This document shows, one piece after another, positions 27,878 to 37,210 of a stretch of 64,000 bases of DNA. The DNA is taken from positions 683,725 through 747,724 of the forward strand of contig NZ_KE159568.1 in NCBI RefSeq assembly GCF_000403845.2. Direction: 5' to 3'. A program made the position numbers and the translations under genes. Source of the stretch: Eubacterium sp. 14-2. Lineage in GTDB: Bacteria; Bacillota; Clostridia; Lachnospirales; Lachnospiraceae. Below the pieces are notes generated by a model, which was not told the DNA's origin, did no database searches, and saw nothing but the letters and a program-made list of their open reading frames with translations. Every line of letters starts with the position of its first letter. Position 1 is the first letter of the stretch.

Positions 27878-28891
27878 ATGGGCAAAAATATGCAAGGTTT
27901 CGGCACAATGATCGGCAAACTGAAAAAAAGTCCAAAAAGAATCGTATTTACAGAGGGCAGCGACCCCCGTATTCTGGAAGCAGCTTCCCGTCTGCTTGCT
28001 TCTTATTTCCTGACTCCCCTGCTGGTAGGCAACAAGCAGGAAGTGGAAGATGCCGCAGAAGAATTCGGATACAACATCCGCGGAGCTGAAATCATTGATC
28101 CGGAAACCTTTGAGAGTATGAATGAAATGGCAGAAACCCTGTGTGAACTGAGAAAAAGCAAAAACCTGCAGATGGAAGAAGCTCTCAAAATCCTGAAACA
28201 GGGTAATTATTTTGGAACCATGCTGGTAAAAATGGGGTATGCTGACTGTCTGCTGGGAGGGGCAACCTATACCACTGCCGACACAGTTCGTCCCGCCCTT
28301 CAGTTAATCAAAACCAGACCCGGACATAACATCGTATCTTCCTGTTTTATTTTAGTACGTCCTTCCGCAACCGGTGAAAATGAAGTGCTGGCCATGGCTG
28401 ACTGCTCCATCAACATCAGACCCACAGAAGACGAACTGGTAGACATCGCCATCGGCGCCGCAGACTGCGGCCAGCTCTTTGGTATTGATCCGAAAATTGC
28501 TTTCCTGAGTTACTCCACTCTGGGTTCCGGAAAGGGAGAAGACGTGGATAAAATGCGTAACGCAGCCCTTAAGACAAAAGCCAGACGGCCGGAACTTCCA
28601 ATTTCCGGAGAAATACAGTTCGACGCCGCTGTTTCCCCCCGCGTGGCCCGTACCAAATGCCCGAATGATGAAATTGCAGGCCATGCAAACGTATTTATTT
28701 TCCCGGATATCAATGCCGGCAACATCGGTTACAAAATTGCACAGCGTATGGGTAACTTTGAAGCCTACGGCCCAATCCTGCTGGGACTGAAATCTCCTAT
28801 CAACGATTTGTCCAGAGGATGTACCGCAGACGAAGTATATTCCATGGCGATTATCACCGCCGCACTGGTGGATGAAGTGGCACCGCGGTAA
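27878..28891 (+). CDS. pta: Phosphate acetyltransferase
   Basis: 337 residues. Interconverts acetyl-CoA and acetyl phosphate; central to acetate fermentation. Motifs: RIVFTEGSDPRILEAA at the N-terminus, ADCLLGGATYTTADTVRPAL, FLSYSTLGSGKG, GEIQFDAAVSPRVARTKCP, and FPDINAGNIGYKIAQRMGNF near the C-terminus. AAGGAGG lies nine bases upstream of the ATG. A possible promoter (TTGAAA at 27806, TACATT at 27828, 16-base spacer) precedes it. ackA, often next to pta, is not here. Confidence 0.96.
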   Translation: MGKNMQGFGTMIGKLKKSPKRIVFTEGSDPRILEAASRLLASYFLTPLLVGNKQEVEDAAEEFGYNIRGAEIIDPETFESMNEMAETLCELRKSKNLQMEEALKILKQGNYFGTMLVKMGYADCLLGGATYTTADTVRPALQLIKTRPGHNIVSSCFILVRPSATGENEVLAMADCSINIRPTEDELVDIAIGAADCGQLFGIDPKIAFLSYSTLGSGKGEDVDKMRNAALKTKARRPELPISGEIQFDAAVSPRVARTKCPNDEIAGHANVFIFPDINAGNIGYKIAQRMGNFEAYGPILLGLKSPINDLSRGCTADEVYSMAIITAALVDEVAPR

Positions 28892-28912
28892 AAGCGCTGT
28901 TGATAACGAAAA

Positions 28913-28948
28913 AACCTGCTGATTCTTCTGAAACAGCAGGCTTTTTTT
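28913..28948 (+). terminator. Intrinsic terminator of pta
   Basis: AACCTGCTG pairs with CAGCAGG(C)TT and is followed by a run of seven T. The stop codon is about 20 bases upstream. Clear rho-independent structure. Confidence 0.85.
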
Positions 28949-28990
28949 GCATATAATAAAGCAACTGACAGATTTACAAGGAGCATTACC

Positions 28991-29563
28991 ATGCATACAT
29001 CATGCAAATTAAGCAATGTAGCCAAAAATTATCTGAACACCTTTCACTGCATTTCAGACGAAATGATCTGCAAAATGACTGAAGCAGAACTGAACAACAG
29101 TATTTCATGGAACTTTATTGCACAGATGATCCCCCACCACCAGGCGGCCATAGAAATGTCTCAGAATCTTCTGCAGTATACCACTTTCATCCCTCTGCAG
29201 AACATTGCCTGCGGTATCATTGAAGAACAGACCAGATCCATCGAAACCATGCAGGAAATTCAGTGTTCCTGCGGTATGCGCAAAAACTGCAGCCAGGATT
29301 TATGTTTGTACCAGCGCAGAATGGATCAGATTATGCAGAACATGTTCTCCAAAATGTCCTGCGCCCCGGACACCAACCAGCTTAATGTAAATTTCATCCG
29401 CGAAATGATTCCCCATCACATGGGCGCTGTTGAAATGTCCAAAACCACGCTGCAGTACGACATCTGCCCTCAGTTAAAACCTGTGCTGAATGATATTATC
29501 AGTTCTCAGCAGAAAGGGATCAGACAGATGCAGCAGCTTCTGCGCCAGCCCGGATGTGCATAA
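28991..29563 (+). CDS. DUF305-family protein with two MIPHH motifs
   Basis: 190 residues, helical. Two copies of the DUF305 signature: FIAQMIPHHQAAIEMSQNLL (about residues 47-66) and FIREMIPHHMGAVEMSKTTL (about 135-154). Each is followed by a helix with Q(Q/T)xxIxxMQ spacing. The two halves read as an internal duplication. A Cys-rich linker (CSCGMRKNCSQDLC) lies between. DUF305 proteins are often linked to metal handling, but the role here is unknown. RBS AAGGAG. It ends exactly at the stop of the convergent next gene. Confidence 0.85.
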   Translation: MHTSCKLSNVAKNYLNTFHCISDEMICKMTEAELNNSISWNFIAQMIPHHQAAIEMSQNLLQYTTFIPLQNIACGIIEEQTRSIETMQEIQCSCGMRKNCSQDLCLYQRRMDQIMQNMFSKMSCAPDTNQLNVNFIREMIPHHMGAVEMSKTTLQYDICPQLKPVLNDIISSQQKGIRQMQQLLRQPGCA

Positions 29564-30301
29564 TTACTCCATGCGGGGCACAGAAACACTTCCTGTCTTT
29601 ATCAATGCCCTGGGTAATGCATCCTTTGCATTTTTCCAGGGTTCTTCTCTGTAACGATAATCATTTTTGCAGATAAACCATTCCACGTCATCCCGCACCC
29701 GCTTAAAATGTTCAAGAAAAAGACCGTTCAGGGTTCTTAAAAACGGTTCCAGATATTTTTTATTCAGATACTCAGGCGCCAGGCCAAACAGCATTTTATA
29801 GTGTCCGGTACAAAATCCTTTTGATTCTTCAAACTGCTTCCGAAAGTCTTCTTCCTTTTCATAAAGATAAAAAATAGTTCTCAGATAACTTTCAAAGCTC
29901 TGATTTATATATCCGCATACAAAACATTTCTGTTCCTGAGCTTCTATATAATCAATAACCGGTGAAGAAGTTTTCGCATTTTTCCTGAACATGGAGTTTG
30001 GAGAAGGCAGCGGGGCTTTCGCTGCCTTCTCCAGATCTTTTATGGTTTTATCCATATGGGTTTTCAGTATCAGGGCCAGACCAATCTTATTGGGATATAC
30101 ATATAAATCCTGTAAATGTTTTTGGCAAAACCCCTGGTCATCGGTCTGAGCCCGAATATCCTCCTCCATATAACTGGCTCCTGCTCCTATGGTATAATTA
30201 ATGGCATTTTCCTCCAGTTTCTGATACATAACGCAGATGGGGCATTCGCAGTCCTGCCCAAAGGCGTCCTGAACCGGTATGGTATGGAGCTTCTCTTTCA
30301 T
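29564..30301 (-). CDS. DUF6062-like Cys/His-rich protein
   Basis: 245 residues, soluble. It has two matching sets of metal-binding-like motifs: CECPIC with a later GFCQKHL, and KCFVCG with a later GFCTGHY. The protein looks like two repeats of a small zinc-ribbon-like fold. GAGG lies eight bases ahead of the ATG. It is convergent with the DUF305 gene, with no space between the stop codons. Function unknown. The family name is from memory of similar Lachnospiraceae proteins. Confidence 0.7.
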   Translation of the reverse strand: MKEKLHTIPVQDAFGQDCECPICVMYQKLEENAINYTIGAGASYMEEDIRAQTDDQGFCQKHLQDLYVYPNKIGLALILKTHMDKTIKDLEKAAKAPLPSPNSMFRKNAKTSSPVIDYIEAQEQKCFVCGYINQSFESYLRTIFYLYEKEEDFRKQFEESKGFCTGHYKMLFGLAPEYLNKKYLEPFLRTLNGLFLEHFKRVRDDVEWFICKNDYRYREEPWKNAKDALPRALIKTGSVSVPRME

Positions 30302-30374
30302 GGCATATTCCTCTTTTCATTGGGTTTTCTTTTACCCATCATACACAGAAATTTCATAAACTGTCAAGCAGGTA

Positions 30375-31553
30375 TCAATTTACCTGATAAACCTTCAATG
30401 TAACGGTTCCATCCTCATTTTTTGTAAAGGTCTCAACATATACGGGGCCATTTTCCCCGCCTGTGATATGCATGGTTTCTGACATGCCGGTCTGGCCCTT
30501 TTCGAATAAGCTGTCCACCTGAATTTCCGCAGAAGTTCCGCTTCCATCCTCATTTTCATAGGAATATTCAATCCACCCGTTTTCATCCGGAGTCATGATC
30601 CGGGTAAGATGCTCCAGCAAAGTTCCATGCTGATTCAGTTCTTCTTCTGTCCATGTTCCGATTTTTTCTTCTATCTTCCCGATTACGTCCGTATTTTCTT
30701 CCTGCTGAGAGTCTTCAGAGTCCCCTCCTTCCAGTTCCTGCTCCAGCTCTCTGATGTATGCATCTGCTTTTTCCTGATCCGCCTTTTTTTCATCCAGAGG
30801 CAGATGAAACAGCGCGTTTACTCCTTCATAATTCTCTGTCCTGGTAATTTCTCCTGTAGCTTCATCAAACTGATAAGCATTGCTGTCATACAGGCTTCCG
30901 CTGCTTACCGCAAGATATAAGGTCCGGTCTGCGAACATCTCCACATTGTCTGTCTCGGTAATACGATACTGGATGCCGTCCTGCACATACTCCGTATACC
31001 CGCCCACCATGGTTATGGCATTAAATATGGATGGATTCTGGCCTTTAATCAGGGGAGATACAAAAAACGGATCTTCTCCGTAATGCTCATCACTCACATC
31101 CGGCCTGGGAGAACCGTCCGCATTCTCTATGGCAGTGACCACATAGGTACGATCCTCCCGGATTCCTGTATCATCTGAAGTTACATACTGACTCAGATTT
31201 TTTCCGGAAACCACCCCCAGAAGGGTAATACGGTAAGCTCCGCATTCCTGGGATTCGTTAAGATAAACAGCATCCTCGCTCTGAAATGCTGCCGCAAGTC
31301 CCTGGTCTTCCACTGTCTCTGCCACTTCGTCCGGCGTCAGATACTTCCAGGCTGCCGCTGCTGTCAGAGAGCCGGCAAAAAGGACTGCTGCTGTCAATAT
31401 TGCTGCTGCCGGCATTTTTTTCTTATATGTTCTGTTCATAGATTCTGCCTCCTCTGCTTTTCTTAAAATGTTCTGATTTAACCAGTAATCCGGTTCTTCT
31501 TCCGGAGAAAGGGCCTGTCGCAACAACTTTTCCAGATTTCTGTCATCTTTCAT
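30375..31553 (-). CDS. Membrane anti-sigma-like protein, partner of the ECF sigma factor
   Basis: 392 residues. A short cytoplasmic N-terminus (KDDRNLEKLLRQAL), one membrane helix around residues 48-66 (AAAILTAAVLFAGSLTAAAA), then a ~320-residue outside domain with beta-rich and acidic segments. The gene overlaps the sigma gene end by 11 bases. This is the standard layout for an ECF sigma and its membrane regulator, but no ZAS zinc motif is visible. What signal it senses is not apparent. Confidence 0.75.
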   Translation of the reverse strand: MKDDRNLEKLLRQALSPEEEPDYWLNQNILRKAEEAESMNRTYKKKMPAAAILTAAVLFAGSLTAAAAWKYLTPDEVAETVEDQGLAAAFQSEDAVYLNESQECGAYRITLLGVVSGKNLSQYVTSDDTGIREDRTYVVTAIENADGSPRPDVSDEHYGEDPFFVSPLIKGQNPSIFNAITMVGGYTEYVQDGIQYRITETDNVEMFADRTLYLAVSSGSLYDSNAYQFDEATGEITRTENYEGVNALFHLPLDEKKADQEKADAYIRELEQELEGGDSEDSQQEENTDVIGKIEEKIGTWTEEELNQHGTLLEHLTRIMTPDENGWIEYSYENEDGSGTSAEIQVDSLFEKGQTGMSETMHITGGENGPVYVETFTKNEDGTVTLKVYQVN

Positions 31554-32073
31554 CCAAAATAACCTCCAACTCCTTTTTTAACAGCTTTCTCGCTTTATAC
31601 AGTCTGCTTTTTACTGTTCCCTGGGGCAGTTTCAGAACTTTTCCAATCTGCTCCGTGGTAAACTGCTGGGAATAATACAGGTAAACCGGAATACGGTATT
31701 TCTCCTCCAGTTTTGCCACTGCTTCCCTTACCTGTCTCTGCTGCTCCTTACGGAAAAAAGTTTCTTCTGTGGAATCCTCCTGCCTGCCAGACTCCCCGCC
31801 TGCCATTTCTTCTGTAAATACTTCTGTTCCGGCAATCCGGTTCCGCCAGGCATATTTCCGCTTTTTATTTTTCCAGATGCGCAGCGCTATGGAAATCAGG
31901 TAGCTTCCGGGATTTCTCTCCCGGTCCATCTTTTCTTTCAGCTCCACCGCTTTCAGAAATGTATCCTGATAAAGTTCTTCTGCCTCCTGTTTGTTTCCGG
32001 TAAGCTGGCTGCAAAATGCGTAGACATTTTTTCCATATTCGCGGATACATTGTTCCAACTGCATGTTATTCAT
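31543..32073 (-). CDS. ECF-type RNA polymerase sigma factor
   Basis: 176 residues. Region 2: AEELYQDTFLKAVELKEKM and NPGSYLISIALRIWKNKKRK. Region 4: EEKYRIPVYLYYSQQFTTEQ then IGKVLKLPQGTVKSRLYKAR, a clear HTH. I use ATG 32073 because AAAGG lies nine bases upstream; a TTG at 32082 is less likely. It is first in a two-gene operon with its membrane partner, and such systems usually autoregulate. Confidence 0.93.
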   Translation of the reverse strand: MNNMQLEQCIREYGKNVYAFCSQLTGNKQEAEELYQDTFLKAVELKEKMDRERNPGSYLISIALRIWKNKKRKYAWRNRIAGTEVFTEEMAGGESGRQEDSTEETFFRKEQQRQVREAVAKLEEKYRIPVYLYYSQQFTTEQIGKVLKLPQGTVKSRLYKARKLLKKELEVILDER

Positions 32074-32328
32074 GTTACTCAACCTTTCAGACGTCTTTCC
32101 GGGGTGTTTTCATGTGCCCTTCACTGATACATTGTAATAACTCTTCTTCCGGTTCACGGGCCTGACTTATCATCAGACCGTTCCCTTTCATTTACGGGAT
32201 GCAGACAATATTTTCCTGCAGATTAAAATACAAAATTTACTTTTTTGCGGATATATTATATACTGTTGACTGGGATTTTGAAAATGAGAACTATTCAGAT
32301 TCCAATGAATGAGAAAGGATCGTACACA

Positions 32329-32832
32329 ATGCATACCATTAAAACTCCCGTTCTGGGAAAGAATGTCTATATTGCTCCCGGCGCCATTGTCCGGGGAGAT
32401 GTAACACTGGGAGATAACTCCAGTGTCTGGTTCCACACAGTTGTGCGGGCGGAAGCCGGTTCCGCGGTCATTGGAAATGACACCAATATTCAGGATAACT
32501 GTGTGCTCCATGTGGACCACGGGGCTGATATCCGGATTGGAAACCAGGTTACCATCGGCCATGGAGCCATCATTCACGGGTGCACCATCCACAGTAATGC
32601 TTTAATCGGTATGGGTGCCATCATTATGAATCATGCTGTGATTGGGGAAAACTGTATCATCGGAGCCGGGACGCTGATTACCCAGAATACCGTAATTCCC
32701 GACAATTCTCTGGTCATCGGCAACCCCGGTAAAATCATACGCCCGGTTACAGATGAAGAAAAGGAAAATATCCGGCATAATGCCGCTTATTATGTGGAGG
32801 AAGCTGCGGCTTATGCCGAACAGTCTCTGTAA
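32329..32832 (+). CDS. Gamma-class carbonic anhydrase-like hexapeptide protein
   Basis: 167 residues, left-handed beta helix. Typical sequence: YIAPGAIVRGDVTLGDNSSV, WFHTVVRAEAG, IQDNCVLHVDHGADIRIGN, VTIGHGAIIHGCTI, and ALIGMGAIIMNHAVIGENC. The three zinc-ligand His of gamma-CA (HVDH and GHGAIIHG plus a later one) are present in the expected pattern. ATG 32329 has AAGGA upstream; longer starts lack an RBS. Many such proteins are not proven enzymes, so catalysis is uncertain. Confidence 0.88.
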   Translation: MHTIKTPVLGKNVYIAPGAIVRGDVTLGDNSSVWFHTVVRAEAGSAVIGNDTNIQDNCVLHVDHGADIRIGNQVTIGHGAIIHGCTIHSNALIGMGAIIMNHAVIGENCIIGAGTLITQNTVIPDNSLVIGNPGKIIRPVTDEEKENIRHNAAYYVEEAAAYAEQSL

Positions 32833-32879
32833 TCTGCTGTCATGCATAGCTGCAGGCCGGATCAGTTTCAAATCTGCAA

Positions 32880-33341
32880 TTATCCGTGCTCGGCAAGGAT
32901 TTTATCCAGCAGCCCTTTGCAGCCTGCCGCCACGTCCTTATAGGTCTGCTCAAAATCTCCTGTATACCAGGGGTCTGCCACATCTCCAGGGTGGTCTGTA
33001 TAATCCAGCAGAAGGCTGAGCTTATGCTCCTTATCATTTCCAGTGATTCGGAGCATATTTTTATAATTCCATCTGTCCATCCCGATGATGTAATCGTATT
33101 TCCGGTAGTCGCTGCGTTCCATGCGGACTGCATATTTTCCTGCTGTGGAAATGCCCTCCTGAGCCAGCCGGCTTCTGGTTCCATGGTGGACCGGATTGCC
33201 GATTTCTTCCATGCTGGTGGCGGCGCTGGCGATATAAAATTCATCGGCAATGCCCTGCTTTGTTACCATGTCTTTTAAAACAAATTCTGCCATTGGGGAG
33301 CGGCAGATGTTGCCGTGGCAGATGAATAAAATCTTTATCAT
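32880..33341 (-). CDS. Low-molecular-weight protein-tyrosine phosphatase
   Basis: 153 residues. The active-site loop is ILFICHGNICRSPMAE (C-x5-R-S) at the N-terminus and the general acid is in DVADPWYTGDFEQTY. These are diagnostic for the LMW-PTP family. ATG 33341 has AAGGAG ten bases upstream; an upstream start at 33368 has none. It is the last core-like gene before the AT-rich island. Confidence 0.93.
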   Translation of the reverse strand: MIKILFICHGNICRSPMAEFVLKDMVTKQGIADEFYIASAATSMEEIGNPVHHGTRSRLAQEGISTAGKYAVRMERSDYRKYDYIIGMDRWNYKNMLRITGNDKEHKLSLLLDYTDHPGDVADPWYTGDFEQTYKDVAAGCKGLLDKILAEHG

Positions 33342-33481
33342 TGTTTTCAAACTCCTTGTTTTGCCCAAGAATGCCCTGTTTTGCTAGGATTCCCGGATAT
33401 CTTATGCCTTGCTCTGAAACGAACAAATGTTGCATATCAGAGCATATTTTAGTAAGTTGTTGCTACCTGTTAGTAGTAAAA

Positions 33482-33512
33482 TTAGTAGTAAAAAGAATAT
33501 TCTTACTACTAA
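33482..33512. terminator. Hairpin at the left end of the island
   Basis: Arms TTAGTAGTAA (33482-33491) and TTACTACTAA (33503-33512), 10-bp perfect stem. It lies 12 bases downstream of the SMC-like ATPase stop on the minus strand and could end that transcript. A further TTAGTAGTAA-like copy lies just to its left at 33470. Confidence 0.5.
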
Positions 33513-33523
33513 GGATTCCCAAC

Positions 33524-34990
33524 TCAATCAGCACTTTCCACCGCCACTAGCTGATTAAGTAGTCTGTCTACCAACTCCACTTTATGAATTTTAGGAAATG
33601 AATAATCATGAATAGAAGCTATAATTATCTGGTTTTCTTTAAAATCTCGTTTCAAAATATTCATCATAAGTTCAATATTTTCTTGATCTACTTCTTTTCC
33701 ACTTGGAGAATCAAGAATTATTGGCAACTTAATTTTTAAGTGCTTTTCAAGTTCTAAAATATATCCCATTTTAAATGCAAATACGGTTTTATGAAGTACT
33801 GCACCTGTTAACTCCTTCAAATTAGATGTAAACAAATATTTCTTGGTAATACTTTCTGAATCGCCAATTCCCAATTCCGTAGCATATTTAACAATTGTTT
33901 TATACATTGAAGAAACAACATCATTATCACTTCTGGATATTTTTGTGATTTCTTCTTGTACTTGCTTCTGTTCTTTCTCTAATTTACTAATTTCATTTTT
34001 TATTGCAACTTGATTCATAGGTATAGATATTATTTTTTTATCAAATGCTTCTGCTAAGGATTCTGACTCATAAAAGGAAAGCTGCCCATCTTCTTTTTCT
34101 TGTTCCCTCAAAATTTTATCAATTTTTGAAACTATTTCAGACAATTCATATGATAACATTTTTTTCTTGGCTATCAGTAAATCAATAGAATCATTTAGAC
34201 CCACAATGTTATCCTTAGTCACAGTAATACATTGACCATCTTCTGTCTTAATTAACAACTTCATACCTGCAACAAATTCTTGAAATTTTCGATTCCCTGT
34301 AATACTCTGATTAATTCTACGAATTTCACGTTCAATTGAATACTGTTTCATCCTCAATTGTTCAAGTTCGATATTCTTTGTTTCCTGATAGGTGTCGGCA
34401 GTTAAACTATCTCCACTAATACTATCTCTATACTGCGCAATACTAAACATTTGCCTATATTTTGACAAATCAGAACTTATTCTTTTCTGCCTTGCAATCA
34501 ATTTGGAACAGTCCTTACCAGAAATACCTCTTATCAATTCATCAATATTAAAATGTATGCTACCAATAACCACTCCCCTATTTAGCAATGTCCATCCTTT
34601 TTCTTGGTCAAAGTAAAACGCACCAAGCACATTATTAAGAATATTTATATTATCTGTACAAAACAATTTTGAATGCAATATACATAATTGCTCTGGCAAT
34701 GCATATATTTCCTCTTCACCATCGCACATTAAGGAAATAGCATAACCATTTTCTCTTGTTAAAAGTACTCTTTTTCCCGTATCAAGAGCAAGTTCTATTT
34801 TAGTATAACACTTTTCAAATTTAATTTTTTTGGTACTTGGTATCGAATAACCTAAAGCATATAGCATTAATCTAACCAATGTTGTTTTTCCACAGCTATT
34901 CTTTTTACTAAATATTAAATTTGCGCCCGCTTCAAATATAATATGCCTTTCAAATAGCCCATCTCTTATATATATTGAATTAATTAACAC
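33524..34990 (-). CDS. SMC/RecN-like ABC ATPase of a two-gene conflict cassette
   Basis: 488 residues. Walker A region LIFSKKNSCGKTTLVRLM near residue 30 (GKTT kept; the first Gly of GxxxxGK is replaced). A long coiled coil spans about residues 165-380 (including KLEKEQKQVQEEITKISRSD). Walker B-like LPIILDSPSGKEVDQENIEL and an ASIHDYSF switch close the ATPase. The layout is that of DUF2326-like ATPases of ABC-three-component systems. GTG start with GGGAGG seven bases upstream. It overlaps the nuclease gene by seven bases. Base composition is clearly AT-richer than the core genes. Confidence 0.75.
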   Translation of the reverse strand: MLINSIYIRDGLFERHIIFEAGANLIFSKKNSCGKTTLVRLMLYALGYSIPSTKKIKFEKCYTKIELALDTGKRVLLTRENGYAISLMCDGEEEIYALPEQLCILHSKLFCTDNINILNNVLGAFYFDQEKGWTLLNRGVVIGSIHFNIDELIRGISGKDCSKLIARQKRISSDLSKYRQMFSIAQYRDSISGDSLTADTYQETKNIELEQLRMKQYSIEREIRRINQSITGNRKFQEFVAGMKLLIKTEDGQCITVTKDNIVGLNDSIDLLIAKKKMLSYELSEIVSKIDKILREQEKEDGQLSFYESESLAEAFDKKIISIPMNQVAIKNEISKLEKEQKQVQEEITKISRSDNDVVSSMYKTIVKYATELGIGDSESITKKYLFTSNLKELTGAVLHKTVFAFKMGYILELEKHLKIKLPIILDSPSGKEVDQENIELMMNILKRDFKENQIIIASIHDYSFPKIHKVELVDRLLNQLVAVESAD

Positions 34991-35994
34991 AGATTTACCT
35001 CCCTTTTAATCCTGTCTATAGTAAATCTTCTTTTTATAATATTATGCATAATAATTTTAGTAACGGCTTCCTGTATTTCCTCATCAATGCCATTCACACT
35101 AAATTCAGACATATACTCTTTCCATTGTAATTCTATAAACTCGTTAAGTTTCTCACTTGGTTTTTTACTTGTTGTAAATCCGTTATAGTCACTTAAAATT
35201 TTGATGAAAAACTCACATTGTTCACAATGCGAGTTGATGATTTCGGCATACCTATTTACAACCTCTTCATATACACCTGAATCAAACTGTTCTAAAAAAG
35301 AATCTTCGCATTGTTCAATTTCTGTTATTTTCACAAGTATAGGCCAGATGATATCTTTCTTACTCAGTTTAATAGCCGCATCTTTTTTACCACCATTATC
35401 AAAAACTTGCCAATGCCATGTTTCTAATAATTTTTGCCCAATTCCAGATATATTTGTATTCAAGTTTCCCACAAAAGCATTAATATTTTCCATAATTACT
35501 TTATATCTTTCTGCTTCATCATCTGTTTCAAATGGTAAAACCTGTATTTTCAATTTGTTAGTGTCAAGTTTCTTATCCATTTTTGCCAAGTACTCATCAA
35601 CTATCTTTCGAGCAGAAGGAGGCAAAGTTTCGTATTGCCTGTGCGCATGCCCATAAAACACACTTCTTGACTTATCATCATTGAATGGATTAGGTGAATT
35701 AGTAATCATAATTAATTCTCTTACATTAACCTTTTCCCCTCCTTCCGCTAATGTCATTAATGCCTTTTTCAAATTTTTGCGTACATTGGTAAAATCAGCA
35801 CTTGCATTCTCTACAGCCTTTGCCTGTGCCAATACCATTTCTCCAGAAGATAGTTCTAACTCTATATCCTCATAATTTCCTTCCAAACGCAGTTTTTCTA
35901 CTTCCTTTATATTTTCTAAAAAAAGAACTATTGCCGAATTCACTTGAAAATCAAACGCAAATACAACTGCATCCGCTCTACGACTTCTTGGCAT
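34984..35994 (-). CDS. Cap4/DUF4297-like putative dsDNA nuclease, effector of the cassette
   Basis: 336 residues. Near the N-terminus, FDFQVNSAIVLFLENI is followed by NYEDIELELSSGEMVLAQAK. The D-x-EL...QAK pattern fits a PD-(D/E)xK nuclease of the DUF4297/Cap4 group. The rest is helical with no further known motif. It is first in the pair, with GGAGG nine bases ahead of the ATG, and overlaps the ATPase gene. Role: probably DNA cleavage triggered by the ATPase partner during phage or plasmid attack; this is inferred from the family. Confidence 0.65.
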   Translation of the reverse strand: MPRSRRADAVVFAFDFQVNSAIVLFLENIKEVEKLRLEGNYEDIELELSSGEMVLAQAKAVENASADFTNVRKNLKKALMTLAEGGEKVNVRELIMITNSPNPFNDDKSRSVFYGHAHRQYETLPPSARKIVDEYLAKMDKKLDTNKLKIQVLPFETDDEAERYKVIMENINAFVGNLNTNISGIGQKLLETWHWQVFDNGGKKDAAIKLSKKDIIWPILVKITEIEQCEDSFLEQFDSGVYEEVVNRYAEIINSHCEQCEFFIKILSDYNGFTTSKKPSEKLNEFIELQWKEYMSEFSVNGIDEEIQEAVTKIIMHNIIKRRFTIDRIKREVNLC

Positions 35995-36111
35995 TTCATC
36001 TCTCCTCCCACTTGTTCCTCATTTTTATATTATATCGTTATTTCCCTCATTTTTCCATAGAAAAAATGCTCCGTTTATGACCGAAGCATTTCAACTCTCC
36101 AATTTTCTAAA

Positions 36112-37124
36112 TCAAACCACCTTAAACATTTTCTGCGATACCGCTTTTGCATCATTTTTCCTCTCTATCTCTGCCTGTGCCTTTCTAAATTCCTCCATCC
36201 TCTTTAATTCTTCCTCTGCATCATCAAAACTGATATGCGTATACACATTCATGGTCACGCTGATATCCGAATGTCCCATAAGGTACTGCAGGGTCTTAGG
36301 ATTCATTCCCGATTTTGCCATATTGGAGCAATAAGTGTGGCGGCAGACATGCGGCGTGATGTTCGGCATCTGCACCCGGTAAATATCATTGTATCTGCCG
36401 ACCATATGGTTGAATCGATGCTGCCAGTGCATCGCCACTAAAGGATTGCCGTCATCATCGTAGAAAAGAAATCCGGTATAGCCATCAATCACCTTCTCCA
36501 ATTTCGGCGGCTCCCTATCCTCAATGATGGCTTGAAACATCTGTGCCACATCCTCGGTTATAGGAATCTTTCTCGTTCCGGCATCAGTTTTCGTGGTCTC
36601 AATGATGTACCTCATATCGGAAGTCCTCTGTAGCTGATGGTCAATGTTTACAATCCTGTTCTCAAGGTCTATGTCCTTAAGCGTCAGGCCGCAGAATTCA
36701 GAAATCCGCATTCCCGTGTGGAAAAGGATATAGACCACTTCGTAATATTTGCAGTACACCACATCATCATGCACAAACTTTAAAAATTTCCTCATCTGCT
36801 CTTTGGAGATTGCCTCCCTTGTAACGGAGTCATTCACAACGACTCCGGCAAGCTGGAATCCGAATGGGTTCTTGACAATAACATCATCATCGACCGCCAT
36901 CTGGAAAGCTGGCCTGAGCACTCCCCGTATCGTATGGATGGAACTGTAGCTCTTTCCATCTTCCTGTTGCAGTTTGATAAGAAATATTTTTGCATCGGAG
37001 GTCTTTACACTCCGTATTTTCTGACTGCCGAACTTTTCTTTTGCAAGCAATCTCTGGACGGTAACATATCCCTGTTTCGTGCTTTGCCTTACCCCGGTTT
37101 TGGTCTTAAGGTATCTGTCTACTA
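36112..37124 (-). pseudogene. Tn916-type tyrosine integrase, N-terminus cut off by an IS630 element
   Basis: The catalytic half is intact: FHTGMRISEFCGLTLKDID (Arg), ITPHVCRHTYCSNMAKSGM (HxxR) and YLMGHSDISVTMNVYTHISF (His and nucleophile Tyr). The core-binding part KTGVRQSTKQGYVTVQRLLA is also there. The native frame stops being integrase at the IS630 end (37124); the open frame runs on to 37245 but encodes IS sequence there. The N-terminal arm-binding domain is missing. Sequence right of the IS256 element (40046-40100) may hold traces of the missing part, but a stop interrupts it in my reading. Confidence 0.8.
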
Positions 37125-37210
37125 GTGTACTGACCTGTTGATATTTAATTAAATAATTCTGGTAACCACAGCTGTTTTGATATATAATAAAAGAAACGGC
37201 GGTGATTCCT

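Noticed and set aside
33404-33450. GCTCTGA...TCAGAGC inverted repeat at the left island edge considered as an att site
   Set aside because: No matching direct repeat was seen right of 43.9 kb. The exact island ends cannot be set from this sequence.
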